Below are positions 22,225 to 34,478 of a stretch of DNA of 64,000 bases, piece after piece. The stretch covers positions 16,909,250 to 16,973,249 of the forward strand of contig JAQNBH010000014.1 in assembly GCA_028752905.1 (NCBI GenBank), read 5' to 3'. Below the pieces are notes generated by a model, which was given only the letters and a program-made list of their open reading frames with translations, was not told the origin of the DNA and ran no database searches. This DNA is from Cladorhizidae sp. MBARI D1340-BT2 (lineage: Eukaryota; Porifera; Demospongiae; Poecilosclerida; Cladorhizidae). The stretch's first letter is position 1. Each line of letters opens with the position of its first letter. The position numbers and the translations under genes were made by a program.

Positions 22225-24567
22225 CATGAGTTCAGACTCCATGAGGCTCTTCAGAGACAGCATGAGTTCAGACTCCATGAGGCTCCTCAGAGACAGCATG
22301 AGTTCAGACTCCATGAGGCTCCTCACATGAGTTCAGACTCCATGAGGCTTCTCAGAGACAGCATGAGTTCAGACTCCATGAGGCTTCTCAGAGACAGCAT
22401 GAGTTCAGACTCCATGAGGCTCCTCAGAGACAGCATGAGTTCAGACTCCATGAGGCTCCTCAGAGACAGCATGAGTTCAGACTCCATGAGGCTCCTCAGA
22501 GACAGCATGAGTTCAGACTCCATGAGGCTCCTCAGAGACAGCATGAGTTCAGACTCCATGAGGCTTCTCATAGACAGCATGAGTTCACTCCATGAGGCTC
22601 CTCAGAGACAGCATGAGTTCAGACTCCATGAGGCTTCTCAGAGACAGCATGAGTTCAGACTCCATGAGGCTTCTCAGAGACAGCATGAGTTCAGACTCCA
22701 TGAGGCTTCTCAGAGACAGCATGAGTTCAGACTCCATGAGGCTCCTCAGAGACAGCATGAGTTCAGACTCCATGAGGCTTCTCAGAGACAGCATGAGTTC
22801 AGACTCCATGAGGCTCCTCAGAGACAGCATGAGTTCAGACTCCATGATGCTTCTCAGAGACAGCATGAGTTCAGACTCCATGAGGCTCCTCAGAGACAGC
22901 ATGAGTTCAGACTCCATGAGACTTCTGAGGCAGCATGAGTTCAGACTCCATGAGGCTCCTCAGAGACAGCATGAGTTTAGACTACATGAGGCTTCTCAGA
23001 GACAGCATGAGTTCAGACTCCATGAGGCTCCTCAGAGACAGCATGAGTTCAGACTCCATGAGGCTCCTCAGAGACAGCATGAGTTCAGACTCCATGAGGC
23101 TTCTCAGAGACAGCATGAGTTCAGACTCCATGAGGCTCCTCAGAGACAGCATGAGTTCAGACTCCATGAGGCTCCTCAGAGACAGCATGAGTTCAGACTC
23201 CATGAGGCTTCTCAGAGACAGCATGAGTTCAGACTCCATGAGGCTCCTCAGAGACAGCATGAGTTCAGACTCCATGAGGCTTCTCAGAGACAGCATGAGT
23301 TCAGACTCCATGAGGCTCCTCAGAGACAGCATGAGTTCAGACTCCATGAGGCTCCTCAGAGACAGCATGAGTTCAGACTCCATGAGGCTCCTCAGAGACA
23401 GCATGAGTTCAGACTCCATGAGGCTTCCCAGAGACAGCATGAGTTCAGACTCCATGAGGCTCCCCTCAGAGACAGCATGAGTTCAGACTCCATGAGGCTC
23501 CTCAGAGACAGCATGAGTTCAGACTCCATGAGGCTCCTCAGAGACAGCATGAGTTCAGACTCCATGAGGCTCCTCAGAGACAGCATGAGTTCAGACTCCA
23601 TGAGGCTCCTCAGAGACAGCATGAGTTCAGACTCCATGAGGCTCCTCAGAGACAGCATGAGTTCAGACTCCATGAGGCTCCTCAGAGACAGCATGAGTTC
23701 AGACTCCATGAGGCTTCTCAGAGACAGCATGAGTTCAGACTCCATGAGGCTCCTCAGAGACAGCATGAGTTCAGACTCCATGAGGCTTCTCAGAGACAGC
23801 ATGAGTTCAGACTCCATGAGGCTTCTCAGAGACAGCATGTGTTCAGACTCCATGAGGCTCCTCAGAGACAGCATGAGTTCAGACTCCATGAGGCTTCTCA
23901 GAGACAGCATGAGTTCAGACTCCATGAGGCTCCTCAGAGACAGCATGAGTTCAGACTCCATGACGCTTCTCAGAGACAGCATGAGTTCAGACTCCATGAG
24001 GCTCCTCAGAGACACAGACTCCATGAGGCTCCTCAGAGACTGCATGAGTTCAGACTCCATGAGGCTCCTCAGAGGCAGCATGAGTTCAGACTCCATGAGG
24101 CTCCTCAGAGACAGCATGAGTTCAGACTCCATGAGGCTCCTCAGAGACAGCATGAGTTCAGACTCCATGAGGCTCCTCAGAGACAGCATGAGTTCAGACT
24201 CCATGAGGCTTCTCAGAGACAGCATGAGTTCAGACTCCATGAGGCTTCTCAGAGACAGCATGAGTTCAGACTCCATGAGGCTTCTCAGAGATCATGAGTT
24301 CAGACTCCATGAGGCTCCTCAGAGACAGCATGAGTTCAGACTCCATGAGGCTCCTCAGAGACAGCATGAGTTCAGACTCCATGAGGCTCCTCAGAGACAG
24401 CATGAGTTCAGACTCCATGAGGCTCCTCAGAGACAGCATGAGTTCAGACTCCATGAGGCTTCTCAGAGACAGCATGAGTTCAGACTCCATGAGGCTTCTC
24501 AGAGACAGCATGAGTTCAGACTCCATGAGGCTCCTCAGAGACAGCATGAGTTCAGACTCCATGAGGC
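22225..24567. repeat. 36-bp minisatellite, about 65 copies
   Basis: The unit is catgagttcagactccatga plus ggctcctcagagacag, with two main forms (ctcctcag and cttctcag) in irregular order. No unit contains a stop in two plus frames and at least one minus frame, so several long frames coexist (one spans 22592-24574). They encode 12-residue repeats such as MSSDSMRLLRDS, HEFRLHEAPQRQ and MESELMLSLRSL. Single-unit indels near 22590, 22930, 23462, 24010 and 24290 shift frames, arguing against a selected protein. Confidence 0.97.
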
Positions 24568-24790
24568 AAATTGAATTCCTGCCAAATATTCCAACTGTAA
24601 CAGTATTTCTCAGCAGCCCATCTAGACATTGGTGCTCAGCTCTCCTGCTCTCTCCTGGCATGTCCACTTTGTCTTACCTATCTTCTAGATATTGCTGCTC
24701 AGCTTTCCTGCTCTCTCCTGGCATGTCCACTTTGTCTCGGCCTATGTAGATATTTCTGCTCAGCTTTCCTGCTCTCTCCTGACATGTCCG
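24568..24790. repeat. About 61-bp tandem repeat, about 3 copies
   Basis: Blocks of tgctcagctttcctgctctc plus tcctggcatgtccactttg recur about every 61 bp after the 36-bp array. Confidence 0.8.
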
Positions 24791-25220
24791 CTTTGACACA
24801 TCTCTGGTGTGTTGATGTTGCTCATGGGCAATGCAAAAGGTTACAATCACACAATACTATGCCAAACTCCTGGCAAGTCCACACAACCTCGGCATGTGTC
24901 CTTATCTTGTTGACGCTGCTCTCCCCTTGCATCTTCACTGTCTAGACCCTGCTGTTTGCTGCTCAGGACTTTCATCCCACACTTTATTGCTTTTCAGGGG
25001 ATTCCAGCTCTCTCTCTCTCTTGCTGTTGCCTGGCTCTCAGCCATTGCCCCTATGGCTCCCTCATTGTCACCTCTCTTCCCTTTCTCACGTTTTCTCTGG
25101 GTAGTTAGGCTGCTTTGCTCTGGCTTCTCGGGCTCATCAGCTCAACTGTGAATATCAGAATGTGTCCTTTGTGCTGATGATGACAATTCCCCCCAACATT
25201 GTTTTCACACTTGCACACTT
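24791..25220. other. Unique pyrimidine-rich sequence
   Basis: No gene is recognised. Frames are open on the plus strand but consist of Leu/Ser/Phe-rich low-complexity sequence. Confidence 0.3.
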
Positions 25221-25259
25221 GTCATACCAATACTGACAGATAGATAGATAGATAAATAA

Positions 25260-25328
<69 letters not shown>

Positions 25329-25365
25329 TAGACAGACAGATAGATAGATATCTTAGATAGATAAG
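25221..25365. repeat. (GATA)n microsatellite with GACA interruption
   Basis: An almost uninterrupted tetranucleotide run changes to GACA/GATA mixtures at its right end. Confidence 0.97.
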
Positions 25366-25413
25366 ATGGATAGATATTTGCCAGTGTATCAGATACAGTA
25401 GCATGTGACTTAC

Positions 25414-25866
25414 GGCCGGTTTATAGTATGCTGCTCGCACCAGTGACGTGAAGTGTCAACTTTGTGATGTGAACATGAATAGACTCAATTTCTATTCTGG
25501 TTCCAGTCGCAATGCGTTGGTCGACATGTTGGTGTGCTTTATTTGTGTTTACGCAAAAAAAATTCTCCAAGAAGCAGTGAGGAACTTTCTCCGTGTCGGA
25601 CAAGTCATTCAGAGATTGAAGGTTCGTTAAGTAATGGGTGGAGTTTTGTAATCAGGGGTGAAAGTTCAATTTCAATAATTTGAAGCGAAGCGATGCGACC
25701 AGGCAGACATTGTGAACTGCTCGAAGCGACATCATGCAACCTAAAGTGATGTGACGTGATGCAACCAAAGTGACACGACGTGATGCAACCCAGTGACGCG
25801 ATGTGATGCAACCAAAGTGAAGCGACGTGATGCAACAGCCTCGTAACATTGTGAACCAGCCTTTAC
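25414..25866. mobile_element. MITE-like unit with GGCYGGTT ends
   Basis: The left end starts ggccggtttatagtatgc and the right end, inverted, reads ggctggttcacaatgtta. The 3' half (25685-25840) contains an about 24-bp tandem repeat of gaagcgacgtgatgcaacca type. No transposase is present. Ends of this form occur in non-autonomous DNA elements of many animals, but I see no clear target duplication. Confidence 0.4.
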
Positions 25867-26070
25867 ACACTAAATGTGCCAACCTTGCTGAATATAAGTC
25901 GTAGTGATTAAACTGAAGCACTGGGCGGGGTCAGAAGTGGAGCATGTGATCTCGTATTGCAGCTAGTTACAGTGCTGTCAATTTGTGTGTGTGTGTGTGT
26001 GAAATGTCTGTAATTAAGCTTATGAGCTTCACTGCAGCTAAAAATGGCAGGAGAGTGGCTGGGGAAAAAA

Positions 26071-27302
26071 TGTGGTTTTATTTTAAAAGTACCATATCTT
26101 TTGCACACATTCATGCTACGGTCCTGACTTGTGCAGCACAATGTAGCCAGTGCAGTGTGCTTTCTGATGGTAGCTTTTGTTTTGCCATACACGTTTAACT
26201 TTTGGAACTGCAAGTTGGAATGTGGAGTGAAATCATCCCCTTAAACTCCTTTTTAATCACTACTTTCCAGCATCAAGTCTTAAATGACTGTGATAGATCG
26301 AGTGTACAAACACTACAGCTTTTATTATTTTTTTTATTTTTTTAGTGGACTTATGTTCATGTGAAGAGGGTAAAATAGAAACACTAACATAACCTTGTGG
26401 CTGCAACTTTGGAGCTCATAGATTCTGCACACTTCACTTCATATATTTATAGATCTCTCTGTGTGCTCTCTTTTGATATTAAAAAAAAGTTGCATAAGTA
26501 TAACTATGCTAAAATTCATGCAGCCAAAAGTGGGGGCACATCAAAATCTGAGTGCCAGAAGTGGTTGCAGTTGTGGTTCCTGATTGGAAAGTGCTGGCCA
26601 GTTGAAATGTTGTTATCTATCACACACTGAAAATCAATTTTCTAGCGACTGAATAAAATTTGATTTTCAGCACCCCCGCTTGCCTAGGTCGGAGCCTAAT
26701 GAATACGCTCATTCTGTAGAGTAGGGCTTCCTCTAGCCGCAGATAACTGGCCAGCACTTTACAATCAGGAACCACAACTACAACCAGTTCTGGCACTCAG
26801 ATTTTGAGGTAACCCCACTTTGGCTGCATATAACTTTAGCATAGTTATACCTAATGCAACATTCTTTAGTATCAGAAGAGAGCACACGGAGAGATCTATC
26901 ATTTGAGCTGTATACCAAGTTCATACAGTAAAGTGCGCAGAATCCATGGAGCTCCAAAGTCGTACCCACAAGGTTATGTTAGTGTTTCTATTTTATAAAT
27001 TAGATTCCCCTTTGAACATAAGTCCACTTTAAAAATGTATTAAAAAATCTCTTGGGATTCAATCTGTAGTGTTTGTACAGCTCTATCAATCAGAGTTGTT
27101 AGAGCCATTTAAGACTTGATGCTGGAAAGTAGTGATTAAAAAGGAGTTGGAGGGGTAATTTCACTTCACATTCCAACTTGCAGTTCCAAAAAATAAACAT
27201 GCATGGCAAAGCAAAAGCACACTGCACTGGCTACATTTTGGTATAGAAGGCAGGACCATAGCATGAATGTGTGCAAAGATATGGCACTTTGTAATAAAGA
27301 GA
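26071..27302. mobile_element. Foldback element: two about 540-bp inverted arms around a 141-bp loop
   Basis: The left arm (26071-26603) and right arm (26745-27302) are reverse complements with moderate divergence: for example ggaaagtgctggccagtt at 26586 pairs with aactggccagcactttac at 26745, and caaacactac.gctt pairs with aatctgtagtgtttg. The loop is 26604-26744. Arms match over hundreds of bases with scattered indels. No open frame fits a transposase. A transcript across it would form a long hairpin. Foldback transposon, inverted segmental duplication or long-arm MITE are all possible. Confidence 0.85.
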
Positions 27303-28599
27303 CATGGTCAGACCACTCAAAGTTATTGAATTTGCAGAGTGTTGGAATAGCAGAGCTGAAAGGGAGTACAGAGTAAGAGAAAAGTGAGTGTGAGGCTGGA
27401 GAAAGAGGATTGAGCTGACAGCTCCTGCGTGCCGGCGCTTCATTTAGAGTGCGACTTATGCTCCAGCAATTATGAAACCTCTGCAAAGATGGCTAACATT
27501 GGGGGAGGGACTCACACTCCAGGGCAGCCTATACTCCAACAATAGATACAGCTAGAATATGATCGACTGGTGAAATATAGATCAGTAGATAGACAGATGG
27601 GAAGCTAGATATTTACATTAGATAGGCAGATAAACATTAGATGGCATGTTGAGGTATGTAGATAAGTATCTCCAACACCATATCTTAGCACTGCAATGTC
27701 CATGGGACAAAAGCGTAGGCGATAATTCAATATATCGTGGCACCTATGAACCACACACACACACAACATTAGACAAGCACACTCGATGCCTACATCCTGT
27801 TTCACATGTGAGAAATGAGGTATCAAGGGCTTTATGGCCACCACAACAATCCAAGAACCCAATCAACAGAAATGACTGGCGCTGATTCCACAATTCCCCA
27901 AGTGAACTTGACCAATGCATAATTCCGTTGCATGCCTGTGGCTAAACACACTGGCATTTACAGTATTAAACAAACAACGATTCTTGGCCGAGTGCAAACA
28001 ACAACAGATAATGCGTGTAATGAAACAGCCAGAGGGCGCATTAACAGCAATAAAAGGGGACGACGACATTGGGTTGTGACCAACGGAATGTGACCAACGG
28101 AATGCAGTGACTGCATACCACGGCTGACTTCCACTGGTGGTGATGTCCTGCAATGCCCTCCAGTGCCAGGAAAGGGCTGGCTCTGTGGCAGACATAGGTT
28201 AAAGGTTGGCTCAAGTGAGACCCGATTTCATAAGTGTGGCTAATTATTTTACAGACAGCCCTTGGGCCCTTACAGACTGACTGACCAGCAAAATGGCCAT
28301 TCACTGATGAGAACACAAACTGCAGCCATGGAAACAGGAGCTATCTCGGAAATTGATCATGATGCCAGTACATACATTGGCTGGTGAGCCATTAGAGGTC
28401 CATGGAAACACACTAGGGTTCCACTCTGCACACATCCTGTGTTGAGCATCGTGTCTCAACCTTCACAACAACGTAGCGCTTCAGTGTGTGTGGTGTGTGT
28501 GTGTGGTGTGAGGGTTGCAAACACGCAGGGTGGTCCAGCAGTGCTGTGGACAATCACAGGTTACCTGCAGGTATAAAAAGCTCACAGTTATTGCCCATG
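27303..28599. other. Unique sequence with one short possible minus exon
   Basis: On the minus strand TGTGTTCTCATCAG precedes 28303-28274 (30 nt, NGHFAGQSV) and GTAAGG follows. Other overlapping frames at 27605-28316 are not convincing. A GT-rich run lies at about 28485-28510. Confidence 0.3.
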
Positions 28600-29632
28600 T
28601 AATCCTAGCCTACCCTAAATAAATCCCTAGTCCTATCCCAGCCCCTGGCCCTACACTCTTAGTCCCAGCCCCTAGTCTCATATCCTTTAGCCCAAGCCAT
28701 ATATCCTAAGCACCTAATCCCCTAGTCCTATATCCCTAGACGTATATCCCTAGTCCTATATCCCCAGCCCCTAGCCCTAAATCCTTACCTCTAATCCTAC
28801 ATCCCAAGCCCTAATCTCTAGCCCCTAGCTCTATATACCTAACTCTATACCCCAAGTCCTATATCCCTGGCCCTATACCCTAGTCCTTAATCCTACATCC
28901 CCAGTCATATATCCCTAGCCTAGTCCTATATCCCTAGTAGTCCTATATCCCTAGCCCTAGTCCTATATCCCTGGCCCTAGTCATATATCCCTAGCCCTAG
29001 CCCTATATCCCTAGCCCTAGCCCTATATCCCTAGCCCTAGTCCTACAGTGTATATCTCTAGCCCTAGTCCTATATTCTTAGCCTTAGTCCTATATCCTAG
29101 TCCTATACCCCTAGCCCTAGTCCTATATCCCTAGTCCTATATTCTTAGCCTTAGTCCTATATCCATAGCCCTAGTCCCATATCCATAGCCCTAGTCCTAT
29201 ATCCCTAGTCCTATATCCCTAGCCCTAGTCCTATATTCTTAGCCTTAGTCCTAGCCCTATATCCCTAGCCCTAGTCCTATCCCTAGCCCTATATCCCTAG
29301 CCCTAGTCCTATATCACTAGCCCTAGTCCCATATCCCTAGCCCTATATCCATAGTCCTATATCCCTAGCCCTAGTCCTATATCCCTAGCCCTAGTCCTAT
29401 ATCCCTAGCCTTAGTCCTATATCCCTAGCCCTAGTCCTGTATCCCTAGCCCTAGTCCTATATCCCTAGCCCTAGTCCTATATCCCTAGCCTTAGTCCTAT
29501 ATCCCTAGCCCTAGTCCTATTTCCCTAGCCCTAATCCTATATCCCTAGCCCTAGTCCTATATCCCTAGCCCTAGTCCTATATCCCTAGCCCTATATCCCG
29601 CCTAAAATCCCTAGCCCTGTATTCCTAGCACT
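28600..29632. repeat. 20-bp CCCTAG minisatellite, about 50 units
   Basis: The core unit is atccctagccctagtcctat. The left third is degenerate, the right third (29340-29600) nearly perfect, indicating rightward expansion. The complementary strand is G-rich with repeated CTAGGG. Confidence 0.95.
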
Positions 29633-30640
29633 AGCCAGTATGGGAAAGAACTCTGAAATGTGGACATCCATAGCCGCATCAGTGGGATTGTCCAGACCAC
29701 CACTAGACATTCACGCAATTTGTGCGGACATGATTATCAGCCAAGGGGCTGCACCAATCACATATAACTGTAAAGGTTGCCAACCCAATCAGGGCTTCGT
29801 GGCAACTGCTGATAGTAGTCATGGTTACGTCATTGCCACACACCCCAAGTCGACCAGGACTTTCACGACGTCCGACTAATAATCTTCCCTCACAGCTTCT
29901 AGTTAACATGTCCTGAAGGCGAGATTATTGGCAGATACTAATTCCATTAGCTGGTAATCTTAACTATTTTAGGAATCGTTGGTCGCTAAATACTTCCATG
30001 GTACACACAGGCCTAGAGGACACAAGACCTAGAGGAGAAGTGTAGTCACTCCTACTTACACCCCAGGTGCAAAACTATCCTCCCTCCCGCGGTGGTCGAA
30101 ATTCCAATTTCATAGCTCCACCCACCCAACCCAACCCCATGTGCCAGTGGATGCTCAAGGCAAACTGCGAGGAAGAATGCCATGAGTGGCTGGATGCAAG
30201 ACCTGATGAACGTGTCCAACAGGTATATTTTGTTGTACATAAAAGTCGCTGGAGAAATGTGAGGGATTGTGGGAGCAAGAGTTGGCGTGACAGACATCTT
30301 CTGTGCATGTTTTTGCATGCCACAGCCATTCCCAGACTCATTACTCCCTATATATATTCTATTTCGTTGGAGCATGGGAACGTGTGTTTGGCTCATCACA
30401 CTCTCTAAGGATGTGTGCTCTACAGCTGATCCGTCGGTGTGCCAGGTCGAGGAGGAACCCACGCATGGAGTCTGCATTCCTGAGGCTTGGAGCAGTTCTG
30501 TTCCCAGATTTGTACTGGTCACTTGAATTGCATGAGGACTATTGTTTTGCTATGAGGCCAAGGACACTGATATGACGTTCTAAGCCATCCTGGGTTTCCC
30601 TAGACACTTGGGACTATCCCTAGTAAGGGTGACACCATAC
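29633..30640. other. Low-stop region with overlapping frames on both strands
   Basis: 30052-30575 has open frames of 85-156 codons on both strands. A plus segment (WMLKANCEEECHEWLDARPD followed by GTATAT) and a later plus frame (LYWSLELHEDYCF) look protein-like, but the antisense frame is equally long, so no call is made. Confidence 0.3.
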
Positions 30641-30644
30641 AGCA

Positions 30645-31388
30645 TGGATCCTGGAATACTTGCATTCTGAGATGTCAGCGCTGTGCTATTCTACTAGGGA
30701 TAGGATCAAGGGTATTCTAGGGCTAGGACCAGGGGTACTCTAGATTAGGACCAGGGGTATTCTAGGATTAGGAGCAGGGGTATTCTAGGGCTAGGACCAG
30801 GGGTATTCTAGGGCTAGGACCAGGGGTATTCTAGGGCTAGGACCAGGGGTATTCTAGGGCTAGGACCAGGGGTATTCTAGGGCTAGGACCAGGGGTATTC
30901 TAGGGCTAGGACCAGGGGTATTCTAGGGCTAGGACCAGGGGTATTCTAGGGCTAGGACCAGGGGTATTCTAGGGCTAGGACCAGGGGTATTCTAGGGCTA
31001 GGACCAGGGGTATTCTAGGGCTAGGACCAGGGGTATTCTAGGGCTAGGACCAGGGGTATTCTAGGGCTAGGACCAGGGGTATTCTAGGGCTAGGACCAGG
31101 GGTATTCTAGGATTAGGACTAGGGCTAGGACCAGGGGGATTCTAGGATTAGGACCAGGGGTATTCTAGGGCTACCAGGGGTATTCTAGGATTAGGACCAG
31201 GGACTAGGACCAGGGGTATTCTAGGATTAGGACCAGGGATATTCTAGGATTAGGACCAGGGGTATTCTAGGATTAGGACCAGGGGTATTCTAGGATTAGG
31301 ACCAGGGGTATTCTAGGGCTAGGACCAGGGGTATTCGGGGTCCTGAGATTGTTCCAAGTATCCCAGGATACAAGTATTCCAGGATCCA
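30645..31388. mobile_element. 23-bp minisatellite (about 28 copies) between perfect 18-bp inverted repeats
   Basis: tggatcctggaatacttg at 30645-30662 is the exact reverse complement of 31371-31388. Between them, 30690-31335 is an array of ctagggctaggaccaggggt plus att, with a ctaggattaggacc variant toward the right. Like 16382-16958, it is an array in an inverted-repeat frame. No transposase or evident target duplication is seen. Confidence 0.6.
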
Positions 31389-32329
31389 CGCTGAATACTC
31401 AATCATCCCCAATAAGGTATGGGGGATCATTTTCCTTGACCATGAAAGCTGCCCTCACAATTCACGGAATTGGTTATGTTGCTGAAAAGTTGGTTGCATA
31501 TTCCAACATAATTTATTAGAATTGCATATTTAGAATTACAAGCCTATCAACTGTAGCAGCTGCCCTAGCTATTGCTGTGGTTTGTAGCTTCTGACTGCTC
31601 TCTAAGTGTTGTAGATCTGAGGGGATAACTAATTGGGCACAGCCAAGTTATGTAGTTGCCTTTAGGCTTGATATTGATTTTACTAGTCTTAATTATTGAA
31701 AAATCAGGCCCCCTAGTGGGGCAATAAAATTGAATGCACCCTCCAGCATTCAGAGGGTTAAAGCATCTGTATGCATGTGGAAGAAAGAGATGGCAGATTC
31801 AGCCCTGCAAGAGCCAAGAAGCCCAAGAGAAGTCCATCTGTTAGCTGTGTATTAGCAGAGGAGCAAAGGAGCGTGCCAAGCAGTTCAAGGAAGACCTCTT
31901 GCATTCATCTTTGCACTTCTTTTCATGAAGATAATTTTGAAACAAGAAAATTTTCTAAAAGTTAATGATGAAAACAGAATTAGGTAAGACCTGAAACGAC
32001 AAGTGACATATTTTGAAACGGCAAATGATTTTCCCACAACTAGGGGGCATCTCAGTTACCGTCATAGGAATATCCCAAGATAGTCACAAGCATCCTTTGT
32101 AGCAGTAAGGGCATGCCCCATCATACCTACACACAAGTTAGGTGCACCATCTGTGCTGGCACGATCATTGCCTCGAGCCTCGAACCAACTATTTCCAAGG
32201 ACGATCCACATCTCCGGCGATGTCAGGAAGACTTTTCTAGACAGCCATTTTGTGGATTTAATTTTCAGATGTATATAGCAAAAAAAAGGGGGGGGAAGAT
32301 AATTAGGTGATGGAGTGTAGCCTACGACA
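31389..32329. other. Unique sequence, ambiguous frames
   Basis: 32062-32310 is open on both strands (minus frame includes WFEARGNDRASTDGAP). No family was recognised and the strand is undecided. Confidence 0.3.
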
Positions 32330-32640
32330 AGCCATCTCACGGCATCCCCATCCCTTTCAAAACATGGTATCTTTGAAGACTACGAGGTGGAGACGCCGAC
32401 ATTGCCTCATTACCCACCAAAAGGGAGGGGGGCATGGAAGGAGGAGAGGAAGGTGGGGGGAGGAGGGGGAAGTGAGTGACACTGACAATTCAAATACGTA
32501 GGAAAATCACCGGTTTGGAATTTTTCTCCAAAGAGATGTTTGAGCAAGTTGAATGTAAAGATCACTGACTGCATGATCATTGATAAAACTTGAGCTGCTG
32601 TAGGCGTGTCTCCAGTGCAAGGTACATGCTCGTGATCTGT
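32330..32640 (+). pseudogene. Decayed inverted copy of the 34166-34478 coding sequence
   Basis: 32512-32560 matches the reverse complement of 34250-34310 closely (WNFSPKR, SKLNV in translation versus WNFPPKR, SKLNV), and the preceding part resembles the KKWKRDD segment (TRWRRRHCL). In-frame stops after DKT and within the following codons show this copy is broken. Confidence 0.5.
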
Positions 32641-33282
32641 TCTTGCTGGAGAATGCACACTCCTCACTTGACGCAATAGCTGCAAGAGGGAGAAGGATTC
32701 GAAACGGACATAGATCACGTGCTTGTTGCAAAGGGATTTGCAGTGCATGTACAGGTGCGAGACAGATAGCCAGAAGCAGCGCTTCTGATGCCCCGAGTGT
32801 GAGCGCCCTGACCCCTGTATCCTTCCTTCATTAGTCATCTGCAGTGATGAGAGGTATGTTTTAGCGATCCCTGTGAAGCAGTTCACCTCTTCCATTTCCC
32901 CAAGTGATAGTTATGAACAGAAAGGATCGTTATGTACAGTAGATTACTCCCAATCTGGGATAAATTATGTGTTAATTAAAAGGAATTTAACACGCCTTGT
33001 GGGTGGTCATTAAAGTGCAGCACATGAATATAAAAATCCCGTGAAGGAGACCTAGATGGGTCTACAGTGGACCCTAACCTCCCAAAGCCTACCCAAACCA
33101 TAAGAGCCAACCCTGTAAGGAGAAGTGAAATTTCTGGATATGTGAAGTAGTTGCTTCATCAACATGATTTTGTGTTCAGGAAATGAGAGGAGAGGGAGGA
33201 GTTTTTACTTTGCATGGCTCTAAACAATAGCTCAAGTGGAGAGGAGGGTGAGGCCAAGTCTATCTTTTCTTGAGAAACAGTA
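32641..33282. other. Unique sequence, nothing recognised
   Basis: I find no supported gene or repeat here. Confidence 0.3.
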
Positions 33283-33855
33283 TCTGCCACAATAATCATC
33301 TTACTAAGTAGGTCTCAGCCCTAATAATCATCCTACTAAGTAGGTCTCAGCCCTAATAATCATCCTACTAAGTAGGTCTCAGCCCTAATAATCAACCTAC
33401 TAGTAGGTCTCAGCCCTAATAATCATCCAAGTAGGTCTCAGCCCTAATAATCATCCTACTAAGTAGGTCTCTACCCCTATAATCATAAGTAGGTCTCAAC
33501 CCTAATAATCATCCTACTAAGTAGGTCTCTGCCCTAATAATCATCCTACTAAGTAGGTCTCAGCCCTAATAATCATCCTACTAAGTAGGTCTCTGCCCTA
33601 ATAATCATCCTACTAAGTATGTCTCAGCCCTAATAATCATCCTACTAAGTAGGTCTCAACCCTAATAATCATCCTACTAAGTAGGTCTCAACCCTAATAA
33701 TCATCCTACTAAGTAGGTCTCAGCCCTAATAATCATCCTACTAAGTAGGTCTGTGCCCCAATAATCACCCTACTAAGTAGGTCTGTGCCCCAATAATCAC
33801 CCTACTAAGTAGGTCTCAGCCCTAATAATCATCCTACTAAGTAGGTCTCTAAGAC
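33283..33855. repeat. 32-bp minisatellite, about 17 copies
   Basis: The unit is aataatcatcctactaagta plus ggtctcagccct. It contains the palindrome cctactaagtagg; a few copies lost 3-8 bp around that palindrome. A stray fragment lies at about 34034. Confidence 0.95.
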
Positions 33856-34165
33856 TTGCAGCTGCACTAAGACACAACCACAACACTGACAGGAGACTAC
33901 AGATTCAGTACTTGATCAGCAGCAAAATGTAAGTAGTAGTGGGCCGAGGCCTGAAGGGTGAGGGCTGGAGGGGCTGCTGTACTTGCTTGACATCAACAGA
34001 GTGCTGATGAGCTAATATACAATCATGTTTTCCTAAGTAGGTCTCAGTCCTGTGTAAGGGTTCTGCATCAATACCCAATGCAGCCATTTCTCACAGAACA
34101 ATCTTCCACCTCAGGAAGAGCCAGGAGCGCGAGAATAGTCACTCACTTCCCAGTTACATCAACTC
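33856..34165. other. Unique sequence with a possible 26-nt plus exon
   Basis: 33903-33928 (IQYLISSK) lies between GAGACTACAG and GTAAGT. It is too short to call a gene. Confidence 0.2.
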
Positions 34166-34478
34166 ATCAAAATCTGAGCTGGGACACTTTCCTCCGCACT
34201 GGAGATGCACCTGCAAGCAGCTCATATTTCATACTGATTTTGCAGCCAGCAGTGTTCACATTCAACTTGCTCCAACGTCTCTTTGGAGGGAAATTCCATA
34301 CCAGTCTCCGCTCCTTTTTGCTGTTAGGTTCCGTACTTGGATATTGAGTTTGGAAAGAGGTACACTCACTCGTATTGTGACTTGGAAGGGAACTCAAAAC
34401 TGAATCGTCACGTTTCCACTTCTTCCTGACAAACTTGCCAAGGATCTGCTGTCTCCTCTCTGATTCTTGCTGGTCGAG
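34166..34478 (-). CDS. Coding-like exon, basic C-terminal domain, unidentified
   Basis: One minus frame is open for about 104 codons to a TGA near 34167. An acceptor TTTTCTCGACCAG sits a few codons in. The peptide is strongly basic and well mixed in composition: ESERRQQILGKFVRKKWKRD, later KKERRLVWNFPPKRRW, SKLNVNTAGCKISMKYELL and VRRKVSQLRF. An inverted decayed copy at 32330-32640 shares the WNF.PKR..SKLNV core. Being one of at least two copies, it may come from a transposable element or from a duplicated gene. I recognise no known domain. Confidence 0.5.
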
